Source of the DNA: CAWFXC01 sp963819735
GTDB lineage: Bacteria > Actinomycetota > Acidimicrobiia > IMCC26256 > DASPTH01
Direction of reading: 5' to 3'
Assembly: GCA_963819735.1 (NCBI GenBank)
Contig: CAWFXC010000005.1
Span: 806,001-870,000 of the forward strand
DNA length: 64,000 nucleotides
Shown here piece by piece: positions 9,835-18,328 of the stretch; positions within the stretch are counted from its first letter, which is position 1; every line of letters starts with the position of its first letter. The translations under genes and the position numbers were made by a program. The notes under the pieces were generated by a model, which worked only from the letters and a program-made list of their open reading frames with translations, was not told the origin of the DNA and did no database searches.

Positions 9835-9839
9835 GCGGA

Positions 9840-10497
9840 ATGGCCGCACCCAAGTCGTTCTTCCTCACCCCCGAGATCCACGAGTACGTCGTCGCCCACG
9901 GCACCCCGCCCGACGCCGTGCAGCAGGCGCTGATCGAGGAGACCGCGCGAACTGCCGATGGCGATCATGCAGATCTCGCCGGAGCAGGGCACGTTCATGA
10001 CCATCTTCACCCGCTTGATCGGGGCCCGGCAGGCGGTGGAGGTGGGCACGTTCACCGGGTACTCGGCGCTGTCGATCGCGCGCGGCCTGCCCGACGACGG
10101 CCACCTGCTCTGTTGCGACGTGAGCGAGGAATGGACGTCGATCGGCCGGCGGGCCTGGGCCGCCGCGGGCGTCGACGACAAGATCGAGCTGCGGATCGCC
10201 CCCGCTGCCGACACGCTGCGCGCGCTGCCCGACGAGGAATACATCGACCTCGCGTTCATCGACGCCGACAAGCCGTCCTATCCCGTGTACTACGAGGAGC
10301 TGCTGAAGCGGCTGCGCCCGAACGGCGCGATCCTCGTCGACAACACGTTGTGGAACGGCCAGATCACCGATGCCGCCTCCGACGACGAGGGGACCGTCGC
10401 CATGCGGGCGTTCAACGACGCGGTGGCGGCCGACGAGCGCGTCGATACCGCGCAGCTCACGATCGGCGACGGGCTCACACTCCTGCGCAAGCGGTAA
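9840..10497 (+). CDS. Class I SAM-dependent O-methyltransferase (family 3), frameshifted
   Basis: The protein matches the O-methyltransferase family 3 (caffeoyl-CoA/catechol type): N-terminal helices 'FFLTPEIHEYVVAHG', then 'MQISPEQGTFM', motif I 'AVEVGTFTGYSALSIARGL', 'FIDADKPSY', and 'ILVDNTLWNG'. The first 36 or so codons are in one frame (ATG 9840) and the rest in another. The switch falls in the GCGCG tract at 9945-9950, where 'EETAR' must join 'ELPMAIMQIS'. The total span is one base more than a multiple of three. Without a repair, translation could begin at the ATG at 9958 (179 residues) and lack the N-terminal helices. Confidence 0.75.
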
Positions 10498-10501
10498 GAC
10501 G

Positions 10502-11161
10502 CTAGAACGACCCGGTGCGACCGAACCGGTAGTAGCTCGCGAACGTCTGCTGGGTGTCCTCGGGAAGCGGCACGATCTCGCCGAGCAGGGTCGCCCCCCA
10601 CACGATCTCGGCCGTGCGTTCGACCAGCTCCGCCACGTGCAGCACTTCGGCGGCGTCCTTCCCGACGGCGAACAGGCCGTGGTTGGCCATCAACACCGCG
10701 CTGCGGTCGCCCACGTGCGTCGCCAATTCGTCGGCCAGTTCAGTGGTACCGGTGGTCCGGTACCCGGCGACGGGCACGTCACCGCCGACGTACACCACGA
10801 ACTCCTCGATCACCGCGGGGATGGGTCGCCGCACCAGCGCGAACATCGTGCAGTGCTTGGCGTGGCAGTGCATGGTCGCGTTGAGCTCGGGATAGCGGCG
10901 CAGGGCCGCGAGGTGGAGCGACTTCTCCGACGTCGGGCTTCGGTGGCCCTCGAGCACCTCGCCCTCGGGATCGCACACCACGAGGTCGTCGAGCGTCATG
11001 GTGCGGTAGTCGAGCGACGACGGCGTGAGGACGATGTTGCCGTCGGGCAATCGCGCGCCGACGTTGCCCGCCGTACCCTGCACCAGGCCCGAGGTCAGCA
11101 TCTCCTGCGCGACCGCGAGCACCTGCTCCTTGACGTCCTTGGACGACGGCGCATCGCTCAC
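10502..11161 (-). CDS. Class II aldolase/adducin family protein (fuculose-phosphate aldolase-like)
   Basis: A 219-residue cytosolic zinc aldolase of the L-fuculose-1-phosphate/L-ribulose-5-phosphate 4-epimerase superfamily. Visible family marks are 'GTAGNVGARLPDGN' near the N-terminus, the catalytic Glu in 'SPTSEKSLH', the zinc ligands in 'MHCHAKHCT', and a third His in 'MANHGLFAVG'. The GTG start overlaps the stop of the upstream dehydrogenase gene (GTGA), so the two are co-translated and may act on the same hydroxy-acid or sugar-phosphate substrate. Exact substrate unknown. Confidence 0.85.
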   Translation of the reverse strand: MSDAPSSKDVKEQVLAVAQEMLTSGLVQGTAGNVGARLPDGNIVLTPSSLDYRTMTLDDLVVCDPEGEVLEGHRSPTSEKSLHLAALRRYPELNATMHCHAKHCTMFALVRRPIPAVIEEFVVYVGGDVPVAGYRTTGTTELADELATHVGDRSAVLMANHGLFAVGKDAAEVLHVAELVERTAEIVWGATLLGEIVPLPEDTQQTFASYYRFGRTGSF

Positions 11162-12135
11162 GGGAGGACCTCCGGGTTCACGAGGTTGGCGGGCTTGCCT
11201 CCCGCGAAGAGGCTGATCAATCCGTCGGTGATGGCGGTGGCGTGATTGGCCTCGGTGTCGTAGGTCGCACCGCCGATGTGGGGCGTGAGCACGACGTTCG
11301 GGAACGAGCAGAGCGGGTGATCGGGCGCGAGGTGCTCGCCGACGAAGTGATCGAGGCCGGCGCCGCCGAGCCGGCCGTTGGCCAGCGCGGCGACGAGGGC
11401 GTCCGTGTCGTGGAGTTGGGCGCGCGCGCTGTTGAGGAACACCGCGCCCTCGCGCATGCGCGCGAACTGTGGCGCGCCCATCATGCCCGCGGTCTCCTGC
11501 GTGACCGCGGCGTGCATGGAGACGACGTCGGCCTCGGCCAGCAGGTCGTCGAGCGAGTGCGTGGCGTCGGGGGCGTAGGGATCGGTGGTGATCACGCGCA
11601 TTCCGAGCCCGGCGAAGCGCCACTGGGCGGCGCGGCCCACCGCGCCGAGCCCCACGATCCCGACGGTCTGCCCGGCGATCTGCCAGGCCCGGAAGCGCTG
11701 GTAGGGGAGCGTGCCGTCGCGGTACACCTCGCCCTCGCGCACGTCGCGGTCGGCCCGTGGGATCCCGCGGGTCACCGCGAGGAGGAGGCCCACCGCGAGT
11801 TCGGCCACCGCGTCGGCATTGCGACCGGGGGCGCGCAGCACGGGGATGCCGTGGGCGGTGGCCCCCGCGATGTCGACGTTGTTGGGGTCACCCCGGCAGG
11901 AGCCGATCGCCCGGAGCGGGAGGTCGAGCACCGGCCCCTTGACCGAATCGGACTCGACGATGAGCACGTCGGCGCGCTCGGCGGTGATCCGGGCCGCCAG
12001 TGCGTCGGGGTCGTAGATCCGGATGGGCTGCTGGTCGATCCAGGGGTCGAGCACGACGTCACCCAGGCTCTGCAATGCAACCAGGCCGGGTCCCCGGAAC
12101 GGTGCCGTCACCAGCGCGCGGATCGGGTCGGTCAT
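11158..12135 (-). CDS. D-isomer-specific 2-hydroxyacid dehydrogenase (SerA-like)
   Basis: A 325-residue NAD(P)-dependent dehydrogenase. The Rossmann motif is 'VGIVGLGAVGRAAQWR' (about residue 150), followed by the active-site Arg in 'FLNSARAQL' and the His in 'VVLTPHIGGAT'. The usual acidic residue falls in 'GGAGLDHFVGE'. It has no ACT or other C-terminal regulatory domain, so it is shorter than many SerA proteins. It heads a two-gene operon with the class II aldolase. The pair suggests catabolism of a sugar acid rather than serine synthesis; this is inference. Confidence 0.85.
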   Translation of the reverse strand: MTDPIRALVTAPFRGPGLVALQSLGDVVLDPWIDQQPIRIYDPDALAARITAERADVLIVESDSVKGPVLDLPLRAIGSCRGDPNNVDIAGATAHGIPVLRAPGRNADAVAELAVGLLLAVTRGIPRADRDVREGEVYRDGTLPYQRFRAWQIAGQTVGIVGLGAVGRAAQWRFAGLGMRVITTDPYAPDATHSLDDLLAEADVVSMHAAVTQETAGMMGAPQFARMREGAVFLNSARAQLHDTDALVAALANGRLGGAGLDHFVGEHLAPDHPLCSFPNVVLTPHIGGATYDTEANHATAITDGLISLFAGGKPANLVNPEVLP

Positions 12136-12163
12136 GCCGTGATCTTGTCATCTCCGGGCAGAG

Positions 12164-12196
12164 GAGAGCCCCGGGAGGGGGGATCCCGGGGCTCTC
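12164..12196. terminator. Strong hairpin between divergent genes
   Basis: A perfect 13-bp inverted repeat (GAGAGCCCCGGGA / TCCCGGGGCTCTC) with a 7-base loop. It lies in the intergenic space between the divergent dehydrogenase and Fur-family genes. No T-tract follows on either strand, so it may be an attenuator, a transcript-insulating element or a protein site rather than a classic terminator. Confidence 0.5.
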
Positions 12197-12327
12197 ACTC
12201 GTGGAGCGGCCTGTGCTGGACAGTTGTTCGGTGCGGCGAACCCGCTCGGATGTCTGCAACCGCCGACGGACGCCCGGTGTTCCCGTGGCGCGGTGCTTCG
12301 GTACCGGGAAATTTTCTCGCTCCGAGG

Positions 12328-12339
12328 TGTCAAATGACA
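12328..12339. promoter_or_regulatory. Palindrome before the Fur-family gene (possible operator)
   Basis: TGTCA-AA-TGACA is a perfect inverted repeat 25 bases before the preferred GTG start of the Fur-like regulator. A second, weaker repeat ATCA-N4-TGAT follows at once. Fur/PerR regulators usually control themselves, so an autoregulatory operator is plausible. If the ATG at 12334 were used instead, the repeat would overlap the start codon. Confidence 0.35.
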
Positions 12340-12363
12340 ATCAGTGTTGATAAGGTGTTTCTC

Positions 12364-12801
12364 GTGAAGACGGTCGACGAGCTCACCACCCGGTTCCGGG
12401 ACCAGGGTCTGCGGGTCACGCCGCAGCGCCAGGTGATCTTTCGCTTGTTGCACGGCGTCGACACGCACCCGACGGTCGAGTCGCTGTTCGACGCGGCGCG
12501 GGTGGAGATGCCGACCATCTCGCGCAAGACCGTGTACCAGACCGTGCACGACCTCGAGGCGTTGGGTGAGGTCGAGTTGCTCGACCTCGGCACCGGGAGC
12601 ATCCGGGTCGACCCCAACGTCGAGGACACGCACCAGCACCTCGTCTGCACCCGGTGCGGCAACATCCGCGACGTGCTGCTCGACATCGCCGACCTGCGGA
12701 TGCCGGCCCGGTACCGCCGCGAGTTCACGGTCGAGGCCGTCGAGGTCGTGTTCCGCGGCGTCTGCGACGACTGCGCCGCCGGCGATCCCGCGGGTTCCTG
12801 A
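12364..12801 (+). CDS. Fur-family transcriptional regulator (PerR-like)
   Basis: A 145-residue metal-dependent repressor. The N-terminal winged helix includes 'GLRVTPQRQVIFRLL' and 'PTISRKTVYQTVHDLEALG'. The dimer/metal domain carries 'HQHLVCTRCG' and 'GVCDDC', the two CxxC pairs of the structural zinc site. I prefer GTG 12364, which has AAGGTG 6 bases upstream; ATG 12334 is an alternative that adds 10 residues. Directly downstream lie rubrerythrin and its partner genes, so a PerR-like role in peroxide sensing is likely, though FurA-type iron sensing is not excluded. Confidence 0.88.
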   Translation: MKTVDELTTRFRDQGLRVTPQRQVIFRLLHGVDTHPTVESLFDAARVEMPTISRKTVYQTVHDLEALGEVELLDLGTGSIRVDPNVEDTHQHLVCTRCGNIRDVLLDIADLRMPARYRREFTVEAVEVVFRGVCDDCAAGDPAGS

Positions 12802-12892
12802 ACTCTCGCGAGCCCACGAAGTTCGAAGCCCCACGTTCTGAAGCACCAACGACCTTCGTAACCCACCCTTCGCAACCAACAAGGAGCAACGA

Positions 12893-13312
<420 letters not shown>

Positions 13313-13339
13313 CGTCGTAGCCCGAGGTTCACGGCGCAC

Positions 13340-13364
13340 GGCCCCGGGGTATCGCCCCGGGGCC
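13340..13364 (+). terminator. GC-rich hairpin between rubrerythrin and the Fe-S protein gene
   Basis: A perfect 10-bp stem (GGCCCCGGGG / CCCCGGGGCC) with a 5-base loop and no T-run. It may partly terminate the rubrerythrin transcript and lower expression of the downstream genes. Confidence 0.5.
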
Positions 13365-13392
13365 GCGTCCGTACCGAGAAAGGCCGACCCCC

Positions 13393-14730
13393 GTGTCGCT
13401 GTACAGCCCCCTCGCCCCGAACTACCTGGATGCGGCCGACGCGCGCGCCGAGCGTGATCGCACGTTCCAGGTGTGCAGCGACTGCCGGGTGTGCGTGAAG
13501 TTGTGTCCGAGCTTCCGATCGTTGTTCGAGTTGATCGACGCGAACGAAGACGGCGCGCACGACGTGAAGGTGCTCACCGACGCCGAACACGACCGGGTGA
13601 TCGACGAGTGCTACCAGTGCAAGCTGTGCTTCGTGATCTGCCCGTACACGCCGGAACGGGAACAGGAGTGGGTGATCGACTTTCCCCGCCTGATGTTGCG
13701 CTCGCTCGCGATCCAGGGCCAGGAGGGAAAGGTGTCGGCGAGCGCCAAGCTCCTCGCCCGCACCGATCTGCAGGGTCAGATCGCCACGCGCTTCGCGCCG
13801 ATCGTCAACGCGGTCGGTCACGTGGGCCTGGCCCGCACGGTGATGGAGAAGGTCACCGGCATCGCCCGGGTGCGGTTGCTGCCCGACTACGCGAGGGTCC
13901 GTTTCTCCAAGTGGTTCCGCGAGCGCACCGCCGCGCCGGCCGCGTCCAACGCGCCCGCCCCGCACGCGCCCGCACTGCCGGCTACGGATACCGATGCGCC
14001 GGCGCGCGCCACCGTCGCCCTGTTCCCCACGTGCATGGTCGAGTACCAGGACCCGTCGATCGGGCAGGCACTGGTCGGCGTCTACGAGCGCAACCGCATC
14101 GCGTGTGAGCTGCCGGAGGGCGAGGTGTGCTGCGGCATGCCGTGGCTCGACGCCGGCGACGTCGACAAGTTCCGCGAGCACGCGGAGAAGAACGTGGCGT
14201 TGTTGGCGCCCCGGGTGCGCGACGGCCACGACGTCGTCGTGCCCCAACCCACCTGTGCCTACGTGCTCAAGACGGAGTACCCCGACTTCCTCGGCACCGA
14301 CGACGCCCGACTCGTCGGCGAGCACACCTTCGACACGTCGGAGTACCTGCTGCTCCGCCACCGGGAGGAGCCACTCGACACGGAGTGGAACGGCACCACC
14401 TACGAGACCATCATGTGGCAGGCAGCGTGTCACTACCGGGCCCAGCAGATCGGCCCGAAGAGCAAGCAGCTCCTGGAGCTCACCGGCGCCAAGGTCACGA
14501 TGGTCGAACGCTGCTCGGCCATCGACGGCACCTGGGGCCTGCGGGCGGAGAACGTCGAGCTGGCCAAGCGGGTGGCGAAGCCGCTCATGGAGAAAGTGCG
14601 GGAGTCGAAGGACCAACTCATCGTCGGCGACTGCCACCTGTCGAACAACGCGATCAAGGAACAGGCGGGCAAGACCCCGGTGCATCCGCTGCAGGTCATT
14701 GCCCGCGCCTACGGCATCGAGAGCGAGTGA
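13393..14730 (+). CDS. GlpC/HdrD-like Fe-S oxidoreductase (4Fe-4S plus CCG domains)
   Basis: A 445-residue cytosolic electron-transfer protein. Two ferredoxin-type clusters are visible in the N-terminal third ('CSDCRVCVKLCP' and 'CYQCKLCFVICP'). A linker rich in Ala/Pro (about residues 180-200) precedes CCG-type cysteine domains: 'FPTCMVEYQDPSIG', 'GEVCCGMPWLDAGD', 'QPTCAYVLK' and 'QAACHYRAQQ' with 'ERCSAIDGTWG'. It lies between rubrerythrin and DUF3501 and is best read as the electron-supply partner of rubrerythrin; this partnership is an inference from conserved gene order. Confidence 0.85.
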   Translation: MSLYSPLAPNYLDAADARAERDRTFQVCSDCRVCVKLCPSFRSLFELIDANEDGAHDVKVLTDAEHDRVIDECYQCKLCFVICPYTPEREQEWVIDFPRLMLRSLAIQGQEGKVSASAKLLARTDLQGQIATRFAPIVNAVGHVGLARTVMEKVTGIARVRLLPDYARVRFSKWFRERTAAPAASNAPAPHAPALPATDTDAPARATVALFPTCMVEYQDPSIGQALVGVYERNRIACELPEGEVCCGMPWLDAGDVDKFREHAEKNVALLAPRVRDGHDVVVPQPTCAYVLKTEYPDFLGTDDARLVGEHTFDTSEYLLLRHREEPLDTEWNGTTYETIMWQAACHYRAQQIGPKSKQLLELTGAKVTMVERCSAIDGTWGLRAENVELAKRVAKPLMEKVRESKDQLIVGDCHLSNNAIKEQAGKTPVHPLQVIARAYGIESE

Positions 14731-14734
14731 CGTG

Positions 14735-15319
14735 ATGAGAAAGCTCACCGTCGACGACATCGTCGATCACCGTGCGTACGAACGGGAGCGGCCGGAGTTC
14801 CGGGCCCGGATCATCGAGCTCAAGCGTCGACGCCGGATTCCCCTCGGTGACATCATCACCATCGTGTTCGAGAACACCGACACGATGCGCTTCCAGGTGC
14901 AGGAGATGGCGCGGGCCGAGCGCATGCTCACCGACGACGCCATCGCCCACGAGGTGGCCACGTACAACGAGCTCATCCCCGATGCCGGAGAGCTGTCGGG
15001 CACCCTGTTCATCGAGATCACCGACGAAGCCGCGCTGCGCGACTGGCTGCCGAAGCTGATCGGCATCGAATGGTCGGTGCACTTCGAGCTCGGCGACGGT
15101 TCGTCGCGCGTCACCGGGGTGCCGCAGGACGAAGAGCGTCTGACCCGCGACGACATCACGTCGACGGTCCACTACCTGAAGTTCCCGTTCGACGCCAAGC
15201 AACGGGCGCAGCTCGCGTTCGGTCCTGCCCGGCTCGTCGTCGACCATCCCGCCTACCAGGCGTCGGTCGAGCTCACCGAGGCGCAGCGCGCGGAGCTCGA
15301 GCGCGACTTCGCGGGGTAG
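14735..15319 (+). CDS. DUF3501 family protein
   Basis: A 194-residue protein that begins 'MRKLTVDDIVDHRAYERERP', typical of DUF3501, with later blocks 'RRIPLGDIITIVFENTDT' and 'MRFQVQEMARAERM'. DUF3501 genes commonly accompany rubrerythrin and the GlpC-like Fe-S protein, as here, but the biochemical function is unknown. The ATG lies 4 bases after the stop of the Fe-S gene; a GTG at 14732 is also possible. Confidence 0.85.
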   Translation: MRKLTVDDIVDHRAYERERPEFRARIIELKRRRRIPLGDIITIVFENTDTMRFQVQEMARAERMLTDDAIAHEVATYNELIPDAGELSGTLFIEITDEAALRDWLPKLIGIEWSVHFELGDGSSRVTGVPQDEERLTRDDITSTVHYLKFPFDAKQRAQLAFGPARLVVDHPAYQASVELTEAQRAELERDFAG

Positions 15320-15323
15320 CGCA

Positions 15324-15758
15324 GTGCACATTCGCGTCCAACGACTCGACCCCGACCTCGAGCTCCCGCGTCAGCAGCACGCCGACGACGCGGGCTACGA
15401 CCTCCACGCCCGCGAACGCACCGCGTTGGCGGCGGCCGGTGGTCGCGCCCTGGTGCCCACCGGGCTGGCGGTGGCGATTCCATCCGGGTACGCCGGGTTC
15501 GTCCTTCCCCGATCAGGGCTCGCGCTCCGAGCGGGGATCACGTGCCTCAACACGCCCGGGCTCATCGATCCGCTGTACCGAGGCGAGCTCAAGGTGCTGC
15601 TCGTGAACACCGACCCCGAGCAGCCCTACAACGTCGAACGAGGCGACCGCATCGCGCAGCTCGTCGTGCAGAAGGTCGAACTGGTCGAATGGCACGAGGT
15701 CGACGAGCTCGACACGACCGAGCGCGACGCGTTCGGGTTCGGGTCGACCGGTCGATGA
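15324..15758 (+). CDS. dut: Deoxyuridine 5'-triphosphate nucleotidohydrolase (dUTPase)
   Basis: A 144-residue trimeric dUTPase that hydrolyses dUTP to dUMP and keeps uracil out of DNA. Conserved motifs appear in order: 'DDAGYDLHA' (I), 'LPRSGLALRAGIT' (II), 'PGLIDPLYRGELKVLL' (III, uracil pocket), 'RGDRIAQLVVQKV' (IV) and the C-terminal arm 'FGSTGR' (V). Length is usual for the family. It starts 4 bases after the DUF3501 gene and its stop overlaps the next gene's start (ATGA). Confidence 0.93.
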   Translation: MHIRVQRLDPDLELPRQQHADDAGYDLHARERTALAAAGGRALVPTGLAVAIPSGYAGFVLPRSGLALRAGITCLNTPGLIDPLYRGELKVLLVNTDPEQPYNVERGDRIAQLVVQKVELVEWHEVDELDTTERDAFGFGSTGR

Positions 15759-16696
15759 GCACGCCGAAGAAGTTTCGCTTCGGGGTGCAGGCCTCAACCG
15801 GGCGCTCGGCGAAGGAATGGGCCGAGCAGGCGCGCCGGATCGAGGGCCTCGGCTACTCGACGTTGTTCATGCCCGATCATTTCGTCGACAGTGACTTCGC
15901 GCCGATGGTCGCGCTCTCGTTCGCCGCCGCCGCCACCGACACGCTGCGCATCGGCCACCTCGTGCTCGGCAACGACTACAAGCATCCCGCGGTGGTGGCC
16001 AAGGAAGCGGCCACGCTCGATCACCTGTCCGACGGCCGCCTGGAGTTCGGTCTCGGCGCAGGCTGGATGACCGCCGACTACTCCGCGCTGGGGCTGCCCT
16101 ACGACTCGGCGGGCACGCGCATCGCCCGGCTCGAGGAAGCGCTCGCGGTCGTGAAGGGTGCGTGGGGCGACGGTCCCTTCGACTTCGCCGGCGAGCACTA
16201 CATGGTGCAGGGCTACGACGGCCTGCCGAAACCGGCACAACGACCGCGTCCGCCGATCGTCGTCGGCGGCGGAGGGCAGAAGCTGCTGCGTCTCGCGGGC
16301 CGCGAGGCCGACATCGTCGGCATCAACCCGAACCTGCGCGCGGGCGTGATCGGGGCCGACGCCGCACACGACACCCTCGGCGACTCGACTGCCAGCAAGA
16401 TCGGTTGGGTCCGAGAGGGTGCGGGGGACCGGTTCGCCGACCTCGAGCTCCAGATCCGCTACTTCATGGCGGTGATCACCGACGACAAGACCGCCCTCGC
16501 CGAGGCGTTGGCCCCCGGGTTCGGCGTCACGCCCGACGAAGCGCTCGGCTCGGGTGCCGTGCTGGTGGGCACGGTCGACGAGGTGTGCGACCTCCTGGTC
16601 GCCCGCCGGGAGAAGTGGGGTGTGTCGTACGTGGTGTTCGGTGACGACACCTACGAGGCGTTCGCGCCGGTGGTGGAACGCCTCGCCGGTACCTGA
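15755..16696 (+). CDS. LLM-class F420-dependent oxidoreductase
   Basis: A 313-residue TIM-barrel protein of the luciferase-like monooxygenase family, actinobacterial F420 type. Marks include 'FRFGVQAS' at the N-terminus, 'LGYSTLFMPDHFVD', 'TLDHLSDGRLEFGLGAGW' and 'PPIVVGGGGQKLLRLAG'. It probably uses coenzyme F420 to reduce or oxidise a small organic substrate; the substrate is unknown. The ATG at 15755 overlaps the dut stop by 4 bases, which fixes the start. Confidence 0.88.
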   Translation: MSTPKKFRFGVQASTGRSAKEWAEQARRIEGLGYSTLFMPDHFVDSDFAPMVALSFAAAATDTLRIGHLVLGNDYKHPAVVAKEAATLDHLSDGRLEFGLGAGWMTADYSALGLPYDSAGTRIARLEEALAVVKGAWGDGPFDFAGEHYMVQGYDGLPKPAQRPRPPIVVGGGGQKLLRLAGREADIVGINPNLRAGVIGADAAHDTLGDSTASKIGWVREGAGDRFADLELQIRYFMAVITDDKTALAEALAPGFGVTPDEALGSGAVLVGTVDEVCDLLVARREKWGVSYVVFGDDTYEAFAPVVERLAGT

Positions 16697-16741
16697 TCCA
16701 GTCGAAGGGTCACGCCTCGGCGCGCTATTCTCCATGCCCAC

Positions 16742-16817
16742 GCGGACGTGGCTCAGCTGGTAGAGCACAACCTTGCCAAGGTTGGGGTCGCGGGTTCGAA
16801 TCCCGTCGTCCGCTCCA
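16742..16817 (+). tRNA. tRNA-Gly (anticodon GCC)
   Basis: A full cloverleaf: acceptor GCGGACG pairs with CGTCCGC at the 3' end, D-arm, anticodon arm with loop CTTGCCAAG (anticodon GCC), T-arm GTCGCGGGTTCGAATCCCG. The CCA end is encoded (16815-16817). Its 3' half is the attachment core of the island that follows. Confidence 0.97.
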
Positions 16818-16818
16818 C
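16773..16818 (+). repeat. Left attachment core (att copy A) inside tRNA-Gly
   Basis: These 46 bases, from the anticodon loop through the encoded CCA plus one C, recur identically at 62,999-63,044. This is the standard footprint of a tyrosine-recombinase element integrated in a tRNA 3' end. Confidence 0.85.
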
Positions 16819-16833
16819 GAGAAACCGCAGGTG

Positions 16834-16853
16834 AGCGGCCCTATTGGGCCGCT
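16834..16853 (+). terminator. tRNA-Gly terminator
   Basis: A perfect 8-bp stem (AGCGGCCC / GGGCCGCT) with a TATT loop, 17 bases after the tRNA. The stop codon of the decayed integrase on the other strand (16841) lies in this stem. Confidence 0.7.
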
Positions 16854-17065
16854 CTTGCGCGTCCGGACAGGTGCGTGATCGTGCCGTCAGTCCGCGGATA
16901 GTCCGCGGGAGCTTGCGAAGCCGCTTCGCGATAGGTGGCGTCGAGGCCATCGGCGAGCTCGACACGCGCCCGAGGGAACAGATGCCCATACCGGTCCGAC
17001 GTCACGCGGATCGAGGAGTGCCCGAGGTAATCCTTCACTTCCTCCATGTGGCGCCCGTTCGCAAA
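16841..17065 (-). pseudogene. C-terminal fragment of a tyrosine integrase
   Basis: About 75 residues on the minus strand match the end of a phage/ICE tyrosine recombinase: 'ANGRHMEEVKDYLGHSS' then 'SIRVTSDRYGHLFPRAR', which contains the catalytic His/Trp-position region and the nucleophile Tyr in 'DRYGHLFP'. Everything N-terminal is missing; the break falls near 17065, where unrelated plus-strand sequence begins. It sits directly beside the tRNA attachment site, as the integrase of an earlier integrated element would. Confidence 0.75.
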
Positions 17066-17075
17066 ACTGGGAAAT

Positions 17076-17243
17076 ATGCCGAACGTGTTGGCCGCCGATC
17101 TCCTCAACGTGACACCACGCCGCGTGCGACAGATGCGCGACGAGGGAGTTCTGCGCGGTCGCCATGTCGGCCGGTATGTCGAAGTTGCTATCGACGACGT
17201 CGACCGTCTTCTCGATGAACGAGCGGGAGGTACCGCCGCGTGA
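17076..17243 (+). CDS. Excisionase-like helix-turn-helix protein
   Basis: A 55-residue protein with a MerR/excisionase-type HTH: 'VLAADLLNVTPRRVRQMRDEG' followed by the wing 'GRHVGRYVEVAIDDVDRLL'. Such proteins steer integrase toward excision or act as small repressors. It lies next to the integrase fragment in the left end of the island. Part of a decayed phage-like module with the genes that follow. Confidence 0.6.
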   Translation: MPNVLAADLLNVTPRRVRQMRDEGVLRGRHVGRYVEVAIDDVDRLLDERAGGTAA

Positions 17244-17376
17244 GGTTGGTGGATCGAACGGACGGGTCGGCGGGACAAGCTCGCCGCGTTGGCCCGGGAT
17301 CAGCGCAGTGTGGTGATGCGGTCGCGCTGGCCGGATCCTTGATGCGGCTGGTGGTCGGGTTCCGTCTCCGACGGAG

Positions 17377-17478
17377 ATGGGTGTCCTCGAGGAGCTGGCC
17401 CGTGAAGCGGAACTACTGGACGAGCGCGCGCGTCGTTTTGAGCGCATCGCGAACGAAGAAGGAAGAACGAATGGCTGA
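17377..17478 (+). CDS. Small helical protein (hypothetical)
   Basis: A 33-residue frame, 'MGVLEELAREAELLDERARR' at its start, predicted as one amphipathic helix. Its stop overlaps the start of the next gene by 8 bases, as in compact phage gene strings. No function recognised; evidence is composition and overlap only. Confidence 0.3.
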   Translation: MGVLEELAREAELLDERARRFERIANEEGRTNG

Positions 17479-17840
17479 TATCAGCATGGAGACAGACCTG
17501 GCCCAACGGCTGGCCGAACTCGAGGCGGACGTCGCGCTCCGCAAGGCCTCCGAAGCCGAGCAAGCCGCGGCCGCACTCCGACGGCGCAATCGAGCCGCAG
17601 ACGAAGTTGCTCGCTGATCTCACCAGAGAAGTCGCCGAACGCCAGGACGCCGAACGGGAACGCCGAGTAGAACAGGCCCGCATCGCGGCCGAGGTTGCTC
17701 GACGGAAGGCTGAGGCCGACGCGCCCCGCGTTGCCAACATCCAGAGGCAGATCGACGCGCTGAATGCGAAGCGAGACGCATTGCGCGACGAACGGCTCCG
17801 CATTCAAGAGAAGATAACTGCGTTGGAACAGTCGAAGTGA
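17471..17840 (+). CDS. Coiled-coil protein, frameshifted (phage-type hypothetical)
   Basis: Two adjacent frames, 17471-17617 and the frame ending at 17840, together give one continuous coiled-coil protein rich in Ala, Glu and Arg ('LAQRLAELEADVALRKASEA' in the first part; 'NIQRQIDALNAKRDALRDER' in the second). The span is one base over a multiple of three, and the frames meet near 17580-17600. It may be a scaffold-like or structural phage protein by position before the prohead protease, but there is no specific match. Two overlapping short genes are an alternative. Confidence 0.45.
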
Positions 17841-18049
17841 CGAAGTCCGAAACCACCATCATCGACAGGGTCGGCGCGTTCACGTACGCGGCCGGCGAAC
17901 TACGCGGCGCGTTCGCGTCGCGTCCGGCCGATATTCCAGCTGACCTCCGCGGCAAGTTCGTCTCCACTCTGGAGACCTGTGAAGCACAGCTGTACGGATT
18001 TCTCGCGGAGGCGGAACGCGAAGCGGAACGGCGGCGAACTATCCAATGA
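17837..18049 (+). CDS. Small phage-module protein (hypothetical)
   Basis: A 70-residue acidic helical protein beginning 'MTKSETTIIDRVGAFTYAAG'. It overlaps both neighbours by 4 bases (ATGA), which supports it being a real gene in the same transcript as the prohead protease. Function unknown. Confidence 0.55.
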   Translation: MTKSETTIIDRVGAFTYAAGELRGAFASRPADIPADLRGKFVSTLETCEAQLYGFLAEAEREAERRRTIQ

Positions 18050-18317
18050 CTCAGGTGTCCCTGCATGAGGCGCGTGCGCTTCGCAGCGAACTTCGCGGCG
18101 TCCGGGAAGTTCGGTTCCGGCCGTCGTCGGACTTTGAGTTTCGCGACAGCGGCGACCCGACCGAACCGTGGATCCTTCGCGGCTACGGCAGCATCACGTC
18201 TCTCGCCTACGAGATGGAATACGCGGCCGGGGTGTGCACGGAAGTGGTGTCGCGCGGCGCGTTCAAAAAGACGCTGGCCCAGGACGCAGATGTGAGTTTT
18301 TTGGTCAACCATTCGGG
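18046..18317 (+). pseudogene. HK97-type phage prohead protease, truncated
   Basis: About 90 residues match the N-terminal half of the HK97 family prohead protease: 'WILRGYGSITSLAYEMEYA' followed by 'TEVVSRGAFKKTLAQDADV' and 'FLVNHSG'. In the family this is followed by the catalytic His/Ser region, which is gone: after about 18317 the sequence becomes that of a transposase. It shows that a capsid-encoding phage or capsid-bearing satellite once occupied the tRNA-Gly site. Confidence 0.7.
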
Positions 18318-18328
18318 ACCCGGCGTGG

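Noticed and set aside
12164..12196. Riboswitch upstream of the dehydrogenase-aldolase operon
   Set aside because: Only a simple hairpin is present; no conserved aptamer sequence is recognisable.
16753..16989. Minus-strand frame containing 'RTTGFEPATPTLA'
   Set aside because: This is the well-known false peptide read from the antisense of a tRNA T-arm; it recurs at 62,808-63,302 over the tRNA fragment.
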